A stretch of DNA of 36,494 nucleotides from Chloroflexota bacterium (GTDB lineage Bacteria; Chloroflexota; Dehalococcoidia; Lucifugimonadales; UBA2985): assembly GCA_027622595.1 (NCBI GenBank), contig JAQBZZ010000015.1, forward strand, positions 1 through 36,494. The letters are read 5' to 3'. Below the pieces are notes generated by a model, which did not search any database, had not been told where the DNA came from, and worked only from the letters and a program-made list of their open reading frames with translations. This document shows, in pieces, positions 1 through 7,011 of the stretch (positions within the stretch are counted from its first letter, which is position 1; the number at the start of each line of letters is the position of its first letter). Position numbers and translations under genes: made by a program.

Positions 1-90
1 AATCTACCCCTCTGAAGGAGCCTCTACCACCCCAAAATCTCTCGGGTTTATTAGGCCTCAAAAAGTGTCCAAAATCGCTGACGTCTTACA

Positions 91-309
91 ATGGCCGCCT
101 GTGGCAATCCTTCAGTACACGATGCTTTCGGCAATCTAATGGCCGAACTCTCCCCTGAGGTTCATTCCTACAGTCTCAGAACTTATCGGTTTGCATTCAA
201 CGTTCCCGCTGACGGTCAATACAGCGTGTTTTTTAACAACATAGAGTGCGTCGTTAGGCAGACGGAATCTACAGCTGTTGTAACGTGGACGATTTCGAAG
301 CTGGATTAG
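91..309 (+). pseudogene. Fragment of a GOLD-like beta-domain protein
   Basis: A 72-residue reading frame starting at ATG 91. All three in-frame codon stretches upstream are closed by stops (TGA at 85, TAG at 52, TGA at 13), so nothing longer can be read on this strand within the window. The peptide has the pattern of the C-terminal half of a GOLD-like extracellular beta domain: a V-x-D-x-F-G-N segment near residues 9-15, an aromatic/hydrophobic strand around 33-37, then P-A-D-G-Q-Y (39-44) and a final alternating hydrophobic strand. There is no signal peptide and no clear ribosome binding site. I read it as the remnant of a larger exported protein whose front is gone. The domain assignment is by pattern only and a chance ORF cannot be excluded. 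Confidence 0.35.
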
Positions 310-366
310 GAATCCAAGGACAGTTCTGCCGTTTCCTTCAGACCCGGTACATGCCTCTGAGGTATA

Positions 367-456
367 GTGGCTAAGCACAAAGAATGGCGCACAGACAAAG
401 ACCTGGAGTGGGCACGGCAGGACGAGCGTGTGAGGAAGCTGCTGGGCCTTACTTAG
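367..456 (+). CDS. Very small ORF, charged peptide of 29 aa, doubtful
   Basis: GTG 367 to TAG 454-456 encodes a 29-residue, strongly charged peptide rich in Lys, Arg, Glu, Asp and Trp that looks helical. A GAGG lies just upstream (about 357-360). It has the feel of the tail of a longer protein, but no upstream in-frame coding sequence was recognised. It may be part of the same decayed region as the fragment at 91-309. No function can be proposed. Confidence 0.15.
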   Translation: MAKHKEWRTDKDLEWARQDERVRKLLGLT

Positions 457-471
457 ACAGGACGGCGCTTC

Positions 472-1083
472 TTAAGGAAAGGTCAGATTGAGCGTCACAA
501 CGCGGAATGCCTTACCATTGTAGACGGCCGTCTCCGCTGCCTGTAGAGTCCCATAATGGAAGGTAACCGTGCCTCCATCAAGGGCCCAGTCGTTGGGACC
601 CACTGAGATTGTGTTATAGGTCCCATTGAAAACCTTGCCCTGACTCTGTTCCGGGTCCGTATTGGAACTCCACCACTTCACCCTGGCCTCCACAAATACC
701 CTATTAGGAGCGGGTTGGCCCCCCACCGTAATAGTGCCGGAGAACTGGTTGGGAAGAAGCGGGAACCCCCCGGAAGGCGTTGCGATAGGCGTAGGCGTGG
801 GTGTCATCGTTGGAGTAGGCGTTATCGTAGGTGTCGGGGTGATGGTTGGGGTTAGCGTCGCCGTAGGAACGGGAGTCCGTGTCGGTACGGGGGTAGCCGT
901 AGAGGTAGGTGTCGGCACCGTCGTTGGAGTTTGAGTTGGGCTGGGCGTAGCAGTTGGCACCAGCGTGGCTGTAGGCTGAGGGGTGGCCGTTGGCGTCGGT
1001 ATGACAGTTGGGGTGGGCGACGGGGAACAGGCTGTCACCACCAACAGTCCAATCAGGATCAGGCTTATGTAAAGTTTAGTCAT
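472..1083 (-). CDS. Lipoprotein with Pro/Thr-rich linker and C-terminal beta domain
   Basis: 203 residues with three parts. Residues 1-19 are a lipoprotein signal peptide: positive N-terminus, hydrophobic core, and lipobox V-T-A-C with lipidated Cys19. Residues 20 to about 104 are an unusually regular Pro/Thr stalk (PT, TPT, ATP units) of the kind Chloroflexota use to lift a surface domain off the membrane. Residues about 105-203 form a compact domain rich in G, T and aromatics, starting after F-P-L-L-P, that looks like a single beta sandwich and could bind a ligand or a partner. The ATG start is preceded by only a weak purine stretch (AAAGAGCG). Neighbours give no functional hint. The stalk DNA is a low-complexity run of 3- and 6-base units and likely varies in length between strains. 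The specific role is unknown. Confidence 0.75.
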   Translation of the reverse strand: MTKLYISLILIGLLVVTACSPSPTPTVIPTPTATPQPTATLVPTATPSPTQTPTTVPTPTSTATPVPTRTPVPTATLTPTITPTPTITPTPTMTPTPTPIATPSGGFPLLPNQFSGTITVGGQPAPNRVFVEARVKWWSSNTDPEQSQGKVFNGTYNTISVGPNDWALDGGTVTFHYGTLQAAETAVYNGKAFRVVTLNLTFP

Positions 1084-1262
1084 GAGCGCTCTTTAAAATA
1101 GCGGGTACAACATACCATTATCTTCCAACTCTAGCAAGCACTTCCACCCCCTACCCCAAGCACAGCCCGTCCCAGCCATGCATTTATTTATATAGATACT
1201 ATATTGTACGATTGTGCAGGTTGAGCATAATATGGTCTGAGTCGGGCAGATTGGGAGTGAAT

Positions 1263-1403
1263 ATGAGCTCCAGGAAAAAGCGTCGTAGGCAAATGTGGAG
1301 ACAGGGACGTCACCAGACCAGGACAGGTGGAATCCCCTGGTGGCTCTTTATCCTGTTACTGCTCCTGGCACTGATTATCGGCGTAGCAAGAATTGCGCGG
1401 TAG
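1263..1403 (+). CDS. Small basic single-helix membrane protein (46 aa)
   Basis: The ATG at 1263 is chosen because GGAG lies 5 bases upstream (1254-1257). An earlier in-frame ATG at 1212 has no such site. The 46-residue product starts with a very basic stretch (S-R-K-K-R-R-R-Q, then further Arg residues) followed by one strongly hydrophobic helix (about residues 24-42: W-W-L-F-I-L-L-L-L-L) and ends in a short Arg-containing tail. The positive-inside rule predicts the N-terminus in the cytoplasm. Small proteins of this shape often modulate a membrane partner, but no partner is evident. The AT-rich DNA upstream (about 1183-1211) may hold the promoter. Confidence 0.5.
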   Translation: MSSRKKRRRQMWRQGRHQTRTGGIPWWLFILLLLLALIIGVARIAR

Positions 1404-1495
1404 CATCAGAGCAAATAATGGTCTCCTTGCAACCTACAGGCCACCTACAGCCTTTTGCAAAATCCTACGCCGTCAGTTACAATGAAACGTAGCCT

Positions 1496-1741
1496 GTGAA
1501 CACTCAAAAAGAGACTGCCAGCTTGCAAGACACCATCGTCATATACACCCATCCGGAATGCAGCTTCTCCTCTGCTGCCAAGAATTCATTCTTGCAGAAC
1601 GACATCTCTTTCAGGGAGATTGACCTCAGCATCACTCCGGAAGCATGGGAAGAGGTGGAACGTCTGACCGGGGGGCAACGCATAACGCCTGTGATCCTGG
1701 AGGGCGAGTTGGTGACCGTGGGGTTCCACGGCGAGGGTTGA
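1496..1741 (+). CDS. Glutaredoxin-like protein of UXX-star type (Cys form)
   Basis: 81 residues from GTG 1496. The fold is glutaredoxin-like: a first beta strand (I-V-I-Y-T), the active-site loop P-E-C-S-F-S with a single cysteine (Cys22), a helix, a second strand with R-E-I-D-L, and the cis-proline region R-I-T-P-V near residues 62-66, ending in V-G-F-H-G. There is no second active-site Cys; the motif is C-x-x-S. This matches the short glutaredoxin-like 'UXX-star' proteins, some members of which carry selenocysteine at this position. Here the codon is TGC, so it is the cysteine form. The gene ends 60 bases before a redoxin-like gene that has an in-frame TGA at its own active-site Cys. The two are probably co-transcribed and may work together in thiol redox chemistry. 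The family name is from memory of the motif; the fold call is firmer. Confidence 0.7.
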   Translation: MNTQKETASLQDTIVIYTHPECSFSSAAKNSFLQNDISFREIDLSITPEAWEEVERLTGGQRITPVILEGELVTVGFHGEG

Positions 1742-1801
1742 GCCTTTTGAACGGAGGCGGTCAGCCTCCACGATAAACGATAAAGAGGAAGGGAGAAACC
1801 A

Positions 1802-2524
1802 GTGTCTACAGAAACGCTAAAGATACCCCAGATCGGCCAGTTGGCGCCAGACTTCACACTGCCAACCCTGGATGGTGAGAAAGTAAGCCTTCAAGACTAT
1901 CGTGGCAAGAAGGTCATCGTGTTCATGTGGGCCTCCTGGTGAGCATGCCGTGACCAACTGCCTGTATGGCAGGACTTTTACCAGAAGCATAGCGGTGACA
2001 ACGTAGAGATATTGGCAGTGGCAATGGATGCCCAGGGGCCGGAGAAAGCCAGTCCCTACGTCCAGCGGGCGAATCCAACATATACCAATGCCGTGGATGA
2101 GGAGAACCTGCTGGGCCAGCTATACGGCTTCAAAGCCATACCGAATGGCTTCCTTATAGACGAGAATGGAGTCCTGGATTATATGAAGTTCGGCGGGTTT
2201 GACATCCGCAAGGCGGAAACCGTTAAAATGGTATCGGAATGGGCAACGGCAACCCAAAGTGAAGACCTCTCTTCAGAGGTAGAGCAAAAGACTCCTGGAG
2301 AGGAGCACCTCGGTGCCATTGCCCTCTTCCAGGAAGGAAATGGCCAATATCGCCAGGGTCTGACGGCAGAAGCACTGGTCAAATGGAAGGAAGCAATGGC
2401 ACTGGACCCAGACAACCTGGTCATACGCAAACAGATATGGGCTGTAGAGCATCCAGAGAGGTTCTACGCCAGCGATAAGGTAGACTATGCATGGCAGAAG
2501 GAACAACTAGAGAAAGGTATCTAG
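1802..2524 (+). CDS. TlpA/redoxin-like thioredoxin-fold protein, candidate selenoprotein (in-frame TGA)
   Basis: Reading from GTG 1802 (GAGGAAGGGAG just upstream) to TAG 2522 gives one 240-residue protein if the in-frame TGA at 1940-1942 (codon 47) is read through. Residues 7-45 match the start of the AhpC/TSA-redoxin family (G-x-x-A-P-D-F-T-L near 12-20, then F-M-W-A-S-W). Codon 47 falls exactly where the first catalytic Cys belongs, giving W-[TGA]-A-C-R with Cys49 as the resolving residue. Downstream the frame stays fully open and family-like: I-P-N-G-F with its cis-Pro and L-I-D-E-N-G-V. Residues about 165-210 look like one TPR-like helix pair, after a Glu-rich linker. A 5-bp hairpin follows the TGA at SECIS distance. 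I favour selenocysteine insertion. A recent nonsense mutation or a sequencing error (TGC/TGT to TGA) would look identical, and translation would then restart near 2012 without an active site. The spacing, U-x-C rather than C-x-x-C, is also unusual. Confidence 0.7.
1958..1972 (+). promoter_or_regulatory. Candidate bacterial SECIS hairpin
   Basis: CTGCC (1958-1962) pairs perfectly with GGCAG (1968-1972) around the 5-base loop TGTAT. It begins 15 bases after the in-frame TGA (1940-1942). Known bacterial SECIS elements are a short upper stem 11 or more bases past the UGA, with a G near the start of the apical loop. Here the loop has G at its second position. Five base pairs is weak and such hairpins also arise by chance, so this supports the selenocysteine reading without proving it. 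Confidence 0.4.
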
Positions 2525-2586
2525 GAAAACTGCTTCCTTTACCATAGCATCCCTTCATTGAAAATCCCCGCGGGGGGTCCCAAAAC

Positions 2587-2665
2587 GGCCCGGTGGTGTA
2601 GCCTGGTTTAACACGCCGCCCTGTCAAGGCGGAGAGCAGGGGTTCAAATCCCCTCCGGGTCGCCA
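2587..2665 (+). tRNA. tRNA-Asp (anticodon GTC), CCA encoded
   Basis: Full cloverleaf. The acceptor stem GGCCCGG pairs with CCGGGTC (one G-T pair), the D stem is GTGT/ACAC, and the anticodon arm CCGCC-CTGTCAA-GGCGG shows GTC. The T arm AGGGG-TTCAAAT-CCCCT is followed by discriminator G and an encoded CCA. It sits 62 bases after the redoxin gene. Confidence 0.95.
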
Positions 2666-2676
2666 GAAATTCGATC

Positions 2677-2714
2677 GACAAAGCACCTAGGAGACATTCC
2701 CTGGGTGCTTTGTC
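2677..2714 (+). terminator. Terminator hairpin after tRNA-Asp
   Basis: GACAAAGCACC (2677-2687) pairs with GGTGCTTTGTC (2704-2714), and the stem extends inward with one mismatch. A TTAAT follows. It lies 11 bases past the tRNA CCA end and most likely ends the tRNA transcript. Confidence 0.7.
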
Positions 2715-2838
2715 TTAATCATGTGCTTGCGTGCTGCTGATAAACGCTTGTAAGTCCTCAGATGCGCTGGTCACTAAATATCCGGTGAGCCTGTGGAGCT
2801 TACTGGTAGCTGTCCTAGTTTTTTAGCAACGCTAGCTA

Positions 2839-2857
2839 TTCACATGTATTTTGTGAA
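2839..2857. promoter_or_regulatory. Inverted repeat upstream of the MMPL gene, possible operator
   Basis: TTCACA (2839-2844) and TGTGAA (2852-2857) form a 6-bp inverted repeat with a 7-base spacer, about 43 bases before the exporter start. Exporters of this class are often controlled by TetR-type repressors binding such sites, but no regulator gene is adjacent. Suggestive only. Confidence 0.25.
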
Positions 2858-2899
2858 ATACTATTCGGGTTGCAATTAACCACACGAGGTAGAAACAGG

Positions 2900-5323
2900 A
2901 TGAGAATTTCACCCGAATCCGTAGCCAGAACCAGCGGCAAGCATCCCTGGTGGATACTTCTAGCGTGGCTGTTCGTCCTGGCAGGGGCCTTCGCCCTGAC
3001 CTCCACACTCGTAGAAAGTGCGCTCAGCGGCGGGAATGGCCCAACCCAGACCCTGGAACACCTGCAGGCACAAAACCTGATAGACGAGCGGTTTGGGCCT
3101 CTCGATGCGGGTGAAACCCCACCAGGCGATCAGAACGAGGCCGCGGGAGACAGAGTCATCGGGACAGAGTTCATTCTCATCACCTCCGATTCCGTTCTGA
3201 ACAGCGAAACTACCTTTGCCGAACATGCCAAAAAGTTCGGCGAAGGTCTCAATGAGGTAGCCGGTTCTCTCCTGGTCGGCAGCTTCAGTGACTACCCTGC
3301 GACATCTTCCCCGGATGGAACCACAAATCTGTACCGTTTGCAGATATTCGAAGACCAGGACAAGGACATCGCCCTCCTGACAGAGACAGCGGCGGAGTTC
3401 ACCGGAGGCGACTTCCGTGTGCTGGTATTTGGAAACGCAAGCATCAACGCGACCTTCTCCGAGCTGGCAGAGGAGGACCTTCTCGTCGGCGAGTCCATCG
3501 GCATTGGGATCGCCCTCATAATCCTGGCCCTCGTATTTGGCGCCGTGATCGCGGGACTCGTTCCTCTGCTCCTGGCCATCGTGGCAGTCTTCACCGCCAT
3601 CGGCCTTACGGGCATCGTAGGTCAGTTCATTGAGTTGAACGAGTTCGTGCCCAACATAATCACCATGATGGGCCTTGCAGTAGGCATAGATTACTCGCTC
3701 TTTGTGCTGTCCCGCTACCGTGAGGAACGAGACCGCGGCCTGGACAAGATAGACGCCATCACGAGAGCCGGAGCCACCGCCAACAGAGCCGTGTTCTTCA
3801 GCGGCGCTACCGTAGTGCTGGCACTGACCGGCATGCTGCTGATACCCGTGCGGGAGTTCCAGGCCTTCGGTACCGGCGCTATCCTTGTGGTGTTCGTTGC
3901 GGTCACCGCGTGCCTGACGCTTCTGCCAGCCATCATCGGCATTCTGGGCGATAGGGTGAACAGCGTGCGTGTTCCTGCAATCCCAACCACAGTCTTATTC
4001 ATAGCTGGAGTAGTCATCCTCCCAAACAGGACCGAGGCCGGAAAAATCATGATGGTGGCAGCCATAGTCATAGGACTGCTCATTGTAACCGCTCTGATCC
4101 ATCGCTTCTTTGGAATATCCATTCCTTTGCTCTCTCCCAAGGCAGTCAACAAGGACAGCCAAGGCGGCGGATTTTGGGACACAACCACCCGCGTAGTCAT
4201 GCGTAAGCCCATTATCAGCATGTTGGTCGCCGTCGTCATTCTCGGGATGCTCGTCGTCCCATTTTTCGATCTTCAAAAGGGCACCAGCGGGATATCCGTG
4301 TTGCCGGAGGAAGTACCGGCCAAGCAGGCATTCGACCTGCTGAATAGCAAGTATGGGTTCGGCAGCGACTCCCCGGCCATTGTGGTCATAGTTGGCAACG
4401 TGGGCTCTCAGCCCATCCAGAAAGCTCTGACCAGCCTAGAATCTCTGATGACAGCCGAACCGGGACTCCAGGCCCCACAGGTGAGAATAGAGCCTGACGT
4501 ACAACTGGCCGTTCTGAACGCCGCCGTCCCGGGCGACCCATTCGCACAGACCGCTCTCACCACCATAAGGCGCATCCGGAGCGAACTCATACCCGAGGCA
4601 TTTGCAGCCGTGCCGTCCGCCGATTACACGGCCCTGGTAGGGGGAGCCTCAGCCGAGATCGTGGACTCAGTTAAACTTACCGACGACTACACACCAAGGG
4701 TGTTTGGCGCCGTTTTGGGACTGAGCTTCCTGCTCTTGCTCATTGCATTCCGGTCCATAGTAATCCCAATCGCCTCCATCTTCATGAACCTGCTTTCGGT
4801 GGGAGCCGCCTACGGGCTGATGGTTCTGGTCTTCCAAAAGGGATTCCTGATAGATATCTTCGGGTTCCAGCAGGTGGACCAGATCGAGTTCTGGTTGCCG
4901 CTATTCATGTTCTCCATCCTGTTCGGGCTATCCATGGACTATCACGTGTTCATGCTCAGCAGAATCAAGGAAAATTACGACGAGACGGGAGACCACGCTG
5001 AATCTGTGGCATTCGGGATGCGGACAACCGCCCGCATCATCACCGGCGCGGCACTCATAATGGTAGCGGTGTTCGGCGGCTTCGCGCTGGGTGACATCGC
5101 GTTCTTCCAGTCCATGGGTTTCGGACTTGGTGCTGCCGTACTATTGGATGCAACCGTAGTACGGTCTCTGCTGGTCCCCTCTGTACTCCGCATCCTGGGT
5201 AAATCCACCTGGTACTTCCCCGCAGCACTGCGGTGGATTCCCAACATCAGCATTGAAAGTATTCCTCTGGATAAACTATCACCCGATCCTCTACCCCGAC
5301 CGATTTCTGGAGCAGAAGAATAG
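2900..5323 (+). CDS. MMPL/RND family membrane exporter
   Basis: 807 residues from ATG 2900, chosen because GAGGT (2886-2890) is well spaced. A TTG at 2870 would add ten residues with no such site. The protein has the duplicated RND layout: TM1 (about 16-37), a large extracytoplasmic loop, then a TM2-TM6 block. The block contains the family signature G-L-A-V-G-I-D-Y-S-L-F-V-L-S-R (about 265-279), where the Asp-Tyr carries the proton relay, and is followed by R-Y-R-E-E. The second half repeats this with G-L-S-M-D-Y-H-V-F-M-L-S-R. MMPL proteins export lipids, hopanoids or drugs using the proton gradient. Residues about 362-411 contain two extra hydrophobic stretches between the halves, which suggests 14 rather than 12 helices. 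The gene stands alone with a strong terminator after it. The substrate cannot be told from sequence. Confidence 0.9.
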   Translation: MRISPESVARTSGKHPWWILLAWLFVLAGAFALTSTLVESALSGGNGPTQTLEHLQAQNLIDERFGPLDAGETPPGDQNEAAGDRVIGTEFILITSDSVLNSETTFAEHAKKFGEGLNEVAGSLLVGSFSDYPATSSPDGTTNLYRLQIFEDQDKDIALLTETAAEFTGGDFRVLVFGNASINATFSELAEEDLLVGESIGIGIALIILALVFGAVIAGLVPLLLAIVAVFTAIGLTGIVGQFIELNEFVPNIITMMGLAVGIDYSLFVLSRYREERDRGLDKIDAITRAGATANRAVFFSGATVVLALTGMLLIPVREFQAFGTGAILVVFVAVTACLTLLPAIIGILGDRVNSVRVPAIPTTVLFIAGVVILPNRTEAGKIMMVAAIVIGLLIVTALIHRFFGISIPLLSPKAVNKDSQGGGFWDTTTRVVMRKPIISMLVAVVILGMLVVPFFDLQKGTSGISVLPEEVPAKQAFDLLNSKYGFGSDSPAIVVIVGNVGSQPIQKALTSLESLMTAEPGLQAPQVRIEPDVQLAVLNAAVPGDPFAQTALTTIRRIRSELIPEAFAAVPSADYTALVGGASAEIVDSVKLTDDYTPRVFGAVLGLSFLLLLIAFRSIVIPIASIFMNLLSVGAAYGLMVLVFQKGFLIDIFGFQQVDQIEFWLPLFMFSILFGLSMDYHVFMLSRIKENYDETGDHAESVAFGMRTTARIITGAALIMVAVFGGFALGDIAFFQSMGFGLGAAVLLDATVVRSLLVPSVLRILGKSTWYFPAALRWIPNISIESIPLDKLSPDPLPRPISGAEE

Positions 5324-5415
5324 ATTTTTCATAGCTGGCCTACGTCCAGACCCTTCCCACAGAATAGGACCAATGCAGGTCGGCAAGACCGATTCCCCAC
5401 GGAACATGAAAGGGT

Positions 5416-5459
5416 GAATATGGAAAGAGGGGGCGCTAGCGCCCCCTCTTTCCATATTC
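5416..5459 (+). terminator. Perfect 44-base palindrome acting as terminator
   Basis: A perfect inverted repeat with 22-base arms and no mismatch, centred on GCGCTAGCGC. It is followed by GTTTTT (5460-5465). It starts 92 bases after the MMPL stop codon and fits a Rho-independent terminator for that gene. There is no T-run on the left side, so it works in the + direction. The perfection of the arms and the lack of a true loop are unusual. Confidence 0.75.
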
Positions 5460-5465
5460 GTTTTT

Positions 5466-5957
5466 CCGCCAACCCCTGCCCTGTAACCAGCCGCCCCAAT
5501 GCTCGTTGATCCATGGCACAGGACTTCCACATCCTGCTCCCTAACCAGGTCCATTCTCACAACAGTCTTAGATAAGGACATGTAGAACAAACAGGGGTAT
5601 AGGCAGCAAACGTGAAACTTACAGATTTAAGTAGTAGCAATGGGCCATGAAAGATAGGACTATTGGGGAGTGCATTCGCTGACGTTTGGAGTCACAATAG
5701 CACTGTACTGAACTCCGCTGCTCAAATCCTCCTCAGGTTTGCAAAGCAGCGCCACACTTTCAGAGGCCGTCAGACCAGCGTCTGCGGCCTCTGCTGATTT
5801 CTAAGCACCACAGCCTCAGCTACAGTGGGTTCAGGCCCCAGCTTGAGCTGTTGGCCCCTCTCTGTCCGTTAAGTGAAGCACGATTGCCACCCCCAACCGG
5901 ACAGAAATGGGGCCAACAGCCAATTGTTTAGCTATGGCGATTAGAGAACCAGAACTG
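5466..5957. other. Gene-free stretch of about 490 bases
   Basis: No convincing coding sequence on either strand; the short ORFs here lack family-like composition. Apart from the hairpin at 5761-5793 I see nothing recognisable. It separates the + strand exporter from the - strand RRM gene, so it is a convergent intergenic region. Two converging transcripts need terminators, which explains the palindrome and hairpin. Confidence 0.5.
5761..5793. terminator. Long hairpin, possible terminator of the RRM transcript
   Basis: CAGAGGCCG (5761-5769) pairs with CGGCCTCTG (5785-5793). Inside, after one bulged T, CAGAC pairs with GTCTG around a CAGC loop, giving 14 base pairs in all. There is no strong T-run on either side, so it may end transcription weakly or protect the 3' end of the leftward RRM mRNA (stop at 5958). 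Confidence 0.4.
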
Positions 5958-6344
5958 TTACCAGCGAGATCCGCCGCCACCGCCACCGCTGCGACCGCCG
6001 CCACCACCACCATATCCGCCGCCGCCACCACCGCTGCCGCCGCCACCACCACCATATCCGCCGCCGCCACCACCGTATCCACCACCGCCAGCCCCACGCT
6101 CCTGACGAGCACGCGCCTCGTTGACGGTTAGAGTACGGCCGCCCATTTCTTTGCCGTTGATCTCGGAGATTGCGGCATTACCTTCTGCACTTGTCGGCAT
6201 TTCCACAAATCCGAATCCCCGGGAGCGACCTGTCTCGCGGTCGCGCACAACAGACACTTCTTGCACTTCGCCGTGAGCTTCAAAAGCCTCGCGTAGTTCC
6301 TGCTCGGTCGTCTCGTACCCCAAATTTCCTACATAGATCCTCAA
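5958..6344 (-). CDS. RRM RNA-binding protein with Gly-rich tail
   Basis: 128 residues. Residues 1-80 are one RNA recognition motif with RNP2 I-Y-V-G-N-L (3-8) and RNP1 R-G-F-G-F-V-E-M (42-49), the aromatic residues that stack on RNA. Residues 85-128 are almost pure glycine with Tyr, Ser and Arg (GGGGGY units), like eukaryotic GRPs and the cyanobacterial cold-induced Rbp proteins. The start is a TTG at 6344 with GGAG six bases upstream. No ATG is available there, so the TTG is likely real and may keep expression low. These proteins act as RNA chaperones, often under cold stress. The next gene upstream on the same strand is a double zinc-ribbon protein. The Gly-rich DNA is low-complexity and prone to length change. 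Confident on family; cold induction is inferred. Confidence 0.92.
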   Translation of the reverse strand: MRIYVGNLGYETTEQELREAFEAHGEVQEVSVVRDRETGRSRGFGFVEMPTSAEGNAAISEINGKEMGGRTLTVNEARARQERGAGGGGYGGGGGGYGGGGGGSGGGGGGYGGGGGGRSGGGGGGSRW

Positions 6345-6444
6345 TACAGTCTCCTACTTTTAAACTAAACGGCTACACGCCGTGGATTGTATCATCCTGG
6401 TCAGAGAGGGTGATTGCACCCCCCCCTTTACTGCCAAGGCTTTT

Positions 6445-6753
6445 TTACCAACCAGACCGTGCGGCGGGGCGCCTTTGGCTGAAGCAATCGCTGCAATATA
6501 CCGGGCGATCGCCACGTGGTACGAATGGTACAGTGGTTTCCTTACCACACTCGGCACACACTACAGGATGTGACTCGCGGGGACCTTGACTAAATCCACC
6601 ATCGCGCTCGCTACGTCGTGACTGTCGGCAGGAACCACAACGCTTCGGCTCGTTTGTGAAACCCTTCGTCGCGTGAAACGCTTGATCGTCCGCACTGAAG
6701 GTGAAGGGCTGTCCACAGTCCTGGCATGTGAGGGTTTTGTCCTCGTAATCCAT
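6445..6753 (-). CDS. Double zinc-ribbon protein (CxxC-x17-CxxC)
   Basis: 102 residues with two zinc-binding modules. The first has Cys10/Cys13 and Cys39/Cys42. The second has Cys66/Cys69 and Cys87/Cys90, with exactly 17 residues between its CxxC pairs. An excellent ribosome site AAAGGAGG lies 7 bases before the ATG. The segment 43-62 is rich in Arg, Ser and Gln and probably disordered. Such small proteins are frequent in Chloroflexota and candidate phyla and are thought to bind nucleic acid or act in translation, but no member's function is known to me. It lies 100 bases upstream of the RRM gene on the same strand, so the two may be co-transcribed and both act on RNA. Confidence 0.85.
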   Translation of the reverse strand: MDYEDKTLTCQDCGQPFTFSADDQAFHATKGFTNEPKRCGSCRQSRRSERDGGFSQGPRESHPVVCAECGKETTVPFVPRGDRPVYCSDCFSQRRPAARSGW

Positions 6754-7011
6754 CAGTGACCTCCTTTCTACTATTAGTTGGCGAGAGACTGGTCACCGAT
6801 ACCGAGGATACTCTCAAGACGTTCCGGTGGGCACCAAGGACACCATTCAGGGGCCAAGTAGGGCACCAAGGACGCTATGACGATTCGGGCTTTGCGACTC
6901 AAAACACTGCCACCAGTGCGCATTATACCACAGCGTGTAAATAATCGCATATGGCGTCAAGATACCATGACATGGGCTGGTATCGGACTTATGTGAGGTT
7001 ACAACACGGTG
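6754..7011. other. Upstream region of the zinc-ribbon/RRM pair with a short direct repeat
   Basis: The sequence GGGCACCAAGGAC occurs twice, near 6829-6841 and 6862-6874, 33 bases apart centre to centre. The region lies between the YggS stop and the zinc-ribbon start and must contain the promoter of the latter. The repeat could be a regulator site, or the relic of a local duplication. No consensus promoter was identified with confidence. Confidence 0.25.

Noticed and set aside
662-934. A Gly/Val repeat protein on the + strand
   Set aside because: It is the antisense reading of the Pro/Thr stalk of the lipoprotein; the periodicity comes from the stalk codons.
2012-2524. A separate 170-residue gene starting at ATG 2012
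   Set aside because: It is the continuation of the redoxin frame from 1802 and would lack the active site; there is no ribosome site before 2012.
1802-2524. TGA read as tryptophan through a variant code
   Set aside because: Several normal genes in the window end in TGA (the glutaredoxin-like gene, pyrD, speD), so the standard code is in use.
2571-2580. CCCCGCGGGG-like palindrome before tRNA-Asp as a terminator of the redoxin gene
   Set aside because: Short, with no spacer for a loop and no T-run; better seen as local G+C-rich sequence.
5831-6131. Ala/Val-rich and Ala/Thr-rich frames over the RRM tail
   Set aside because: Off-frame and antisense readings of the GGC/GGT repeats of the Gly-rich tail.
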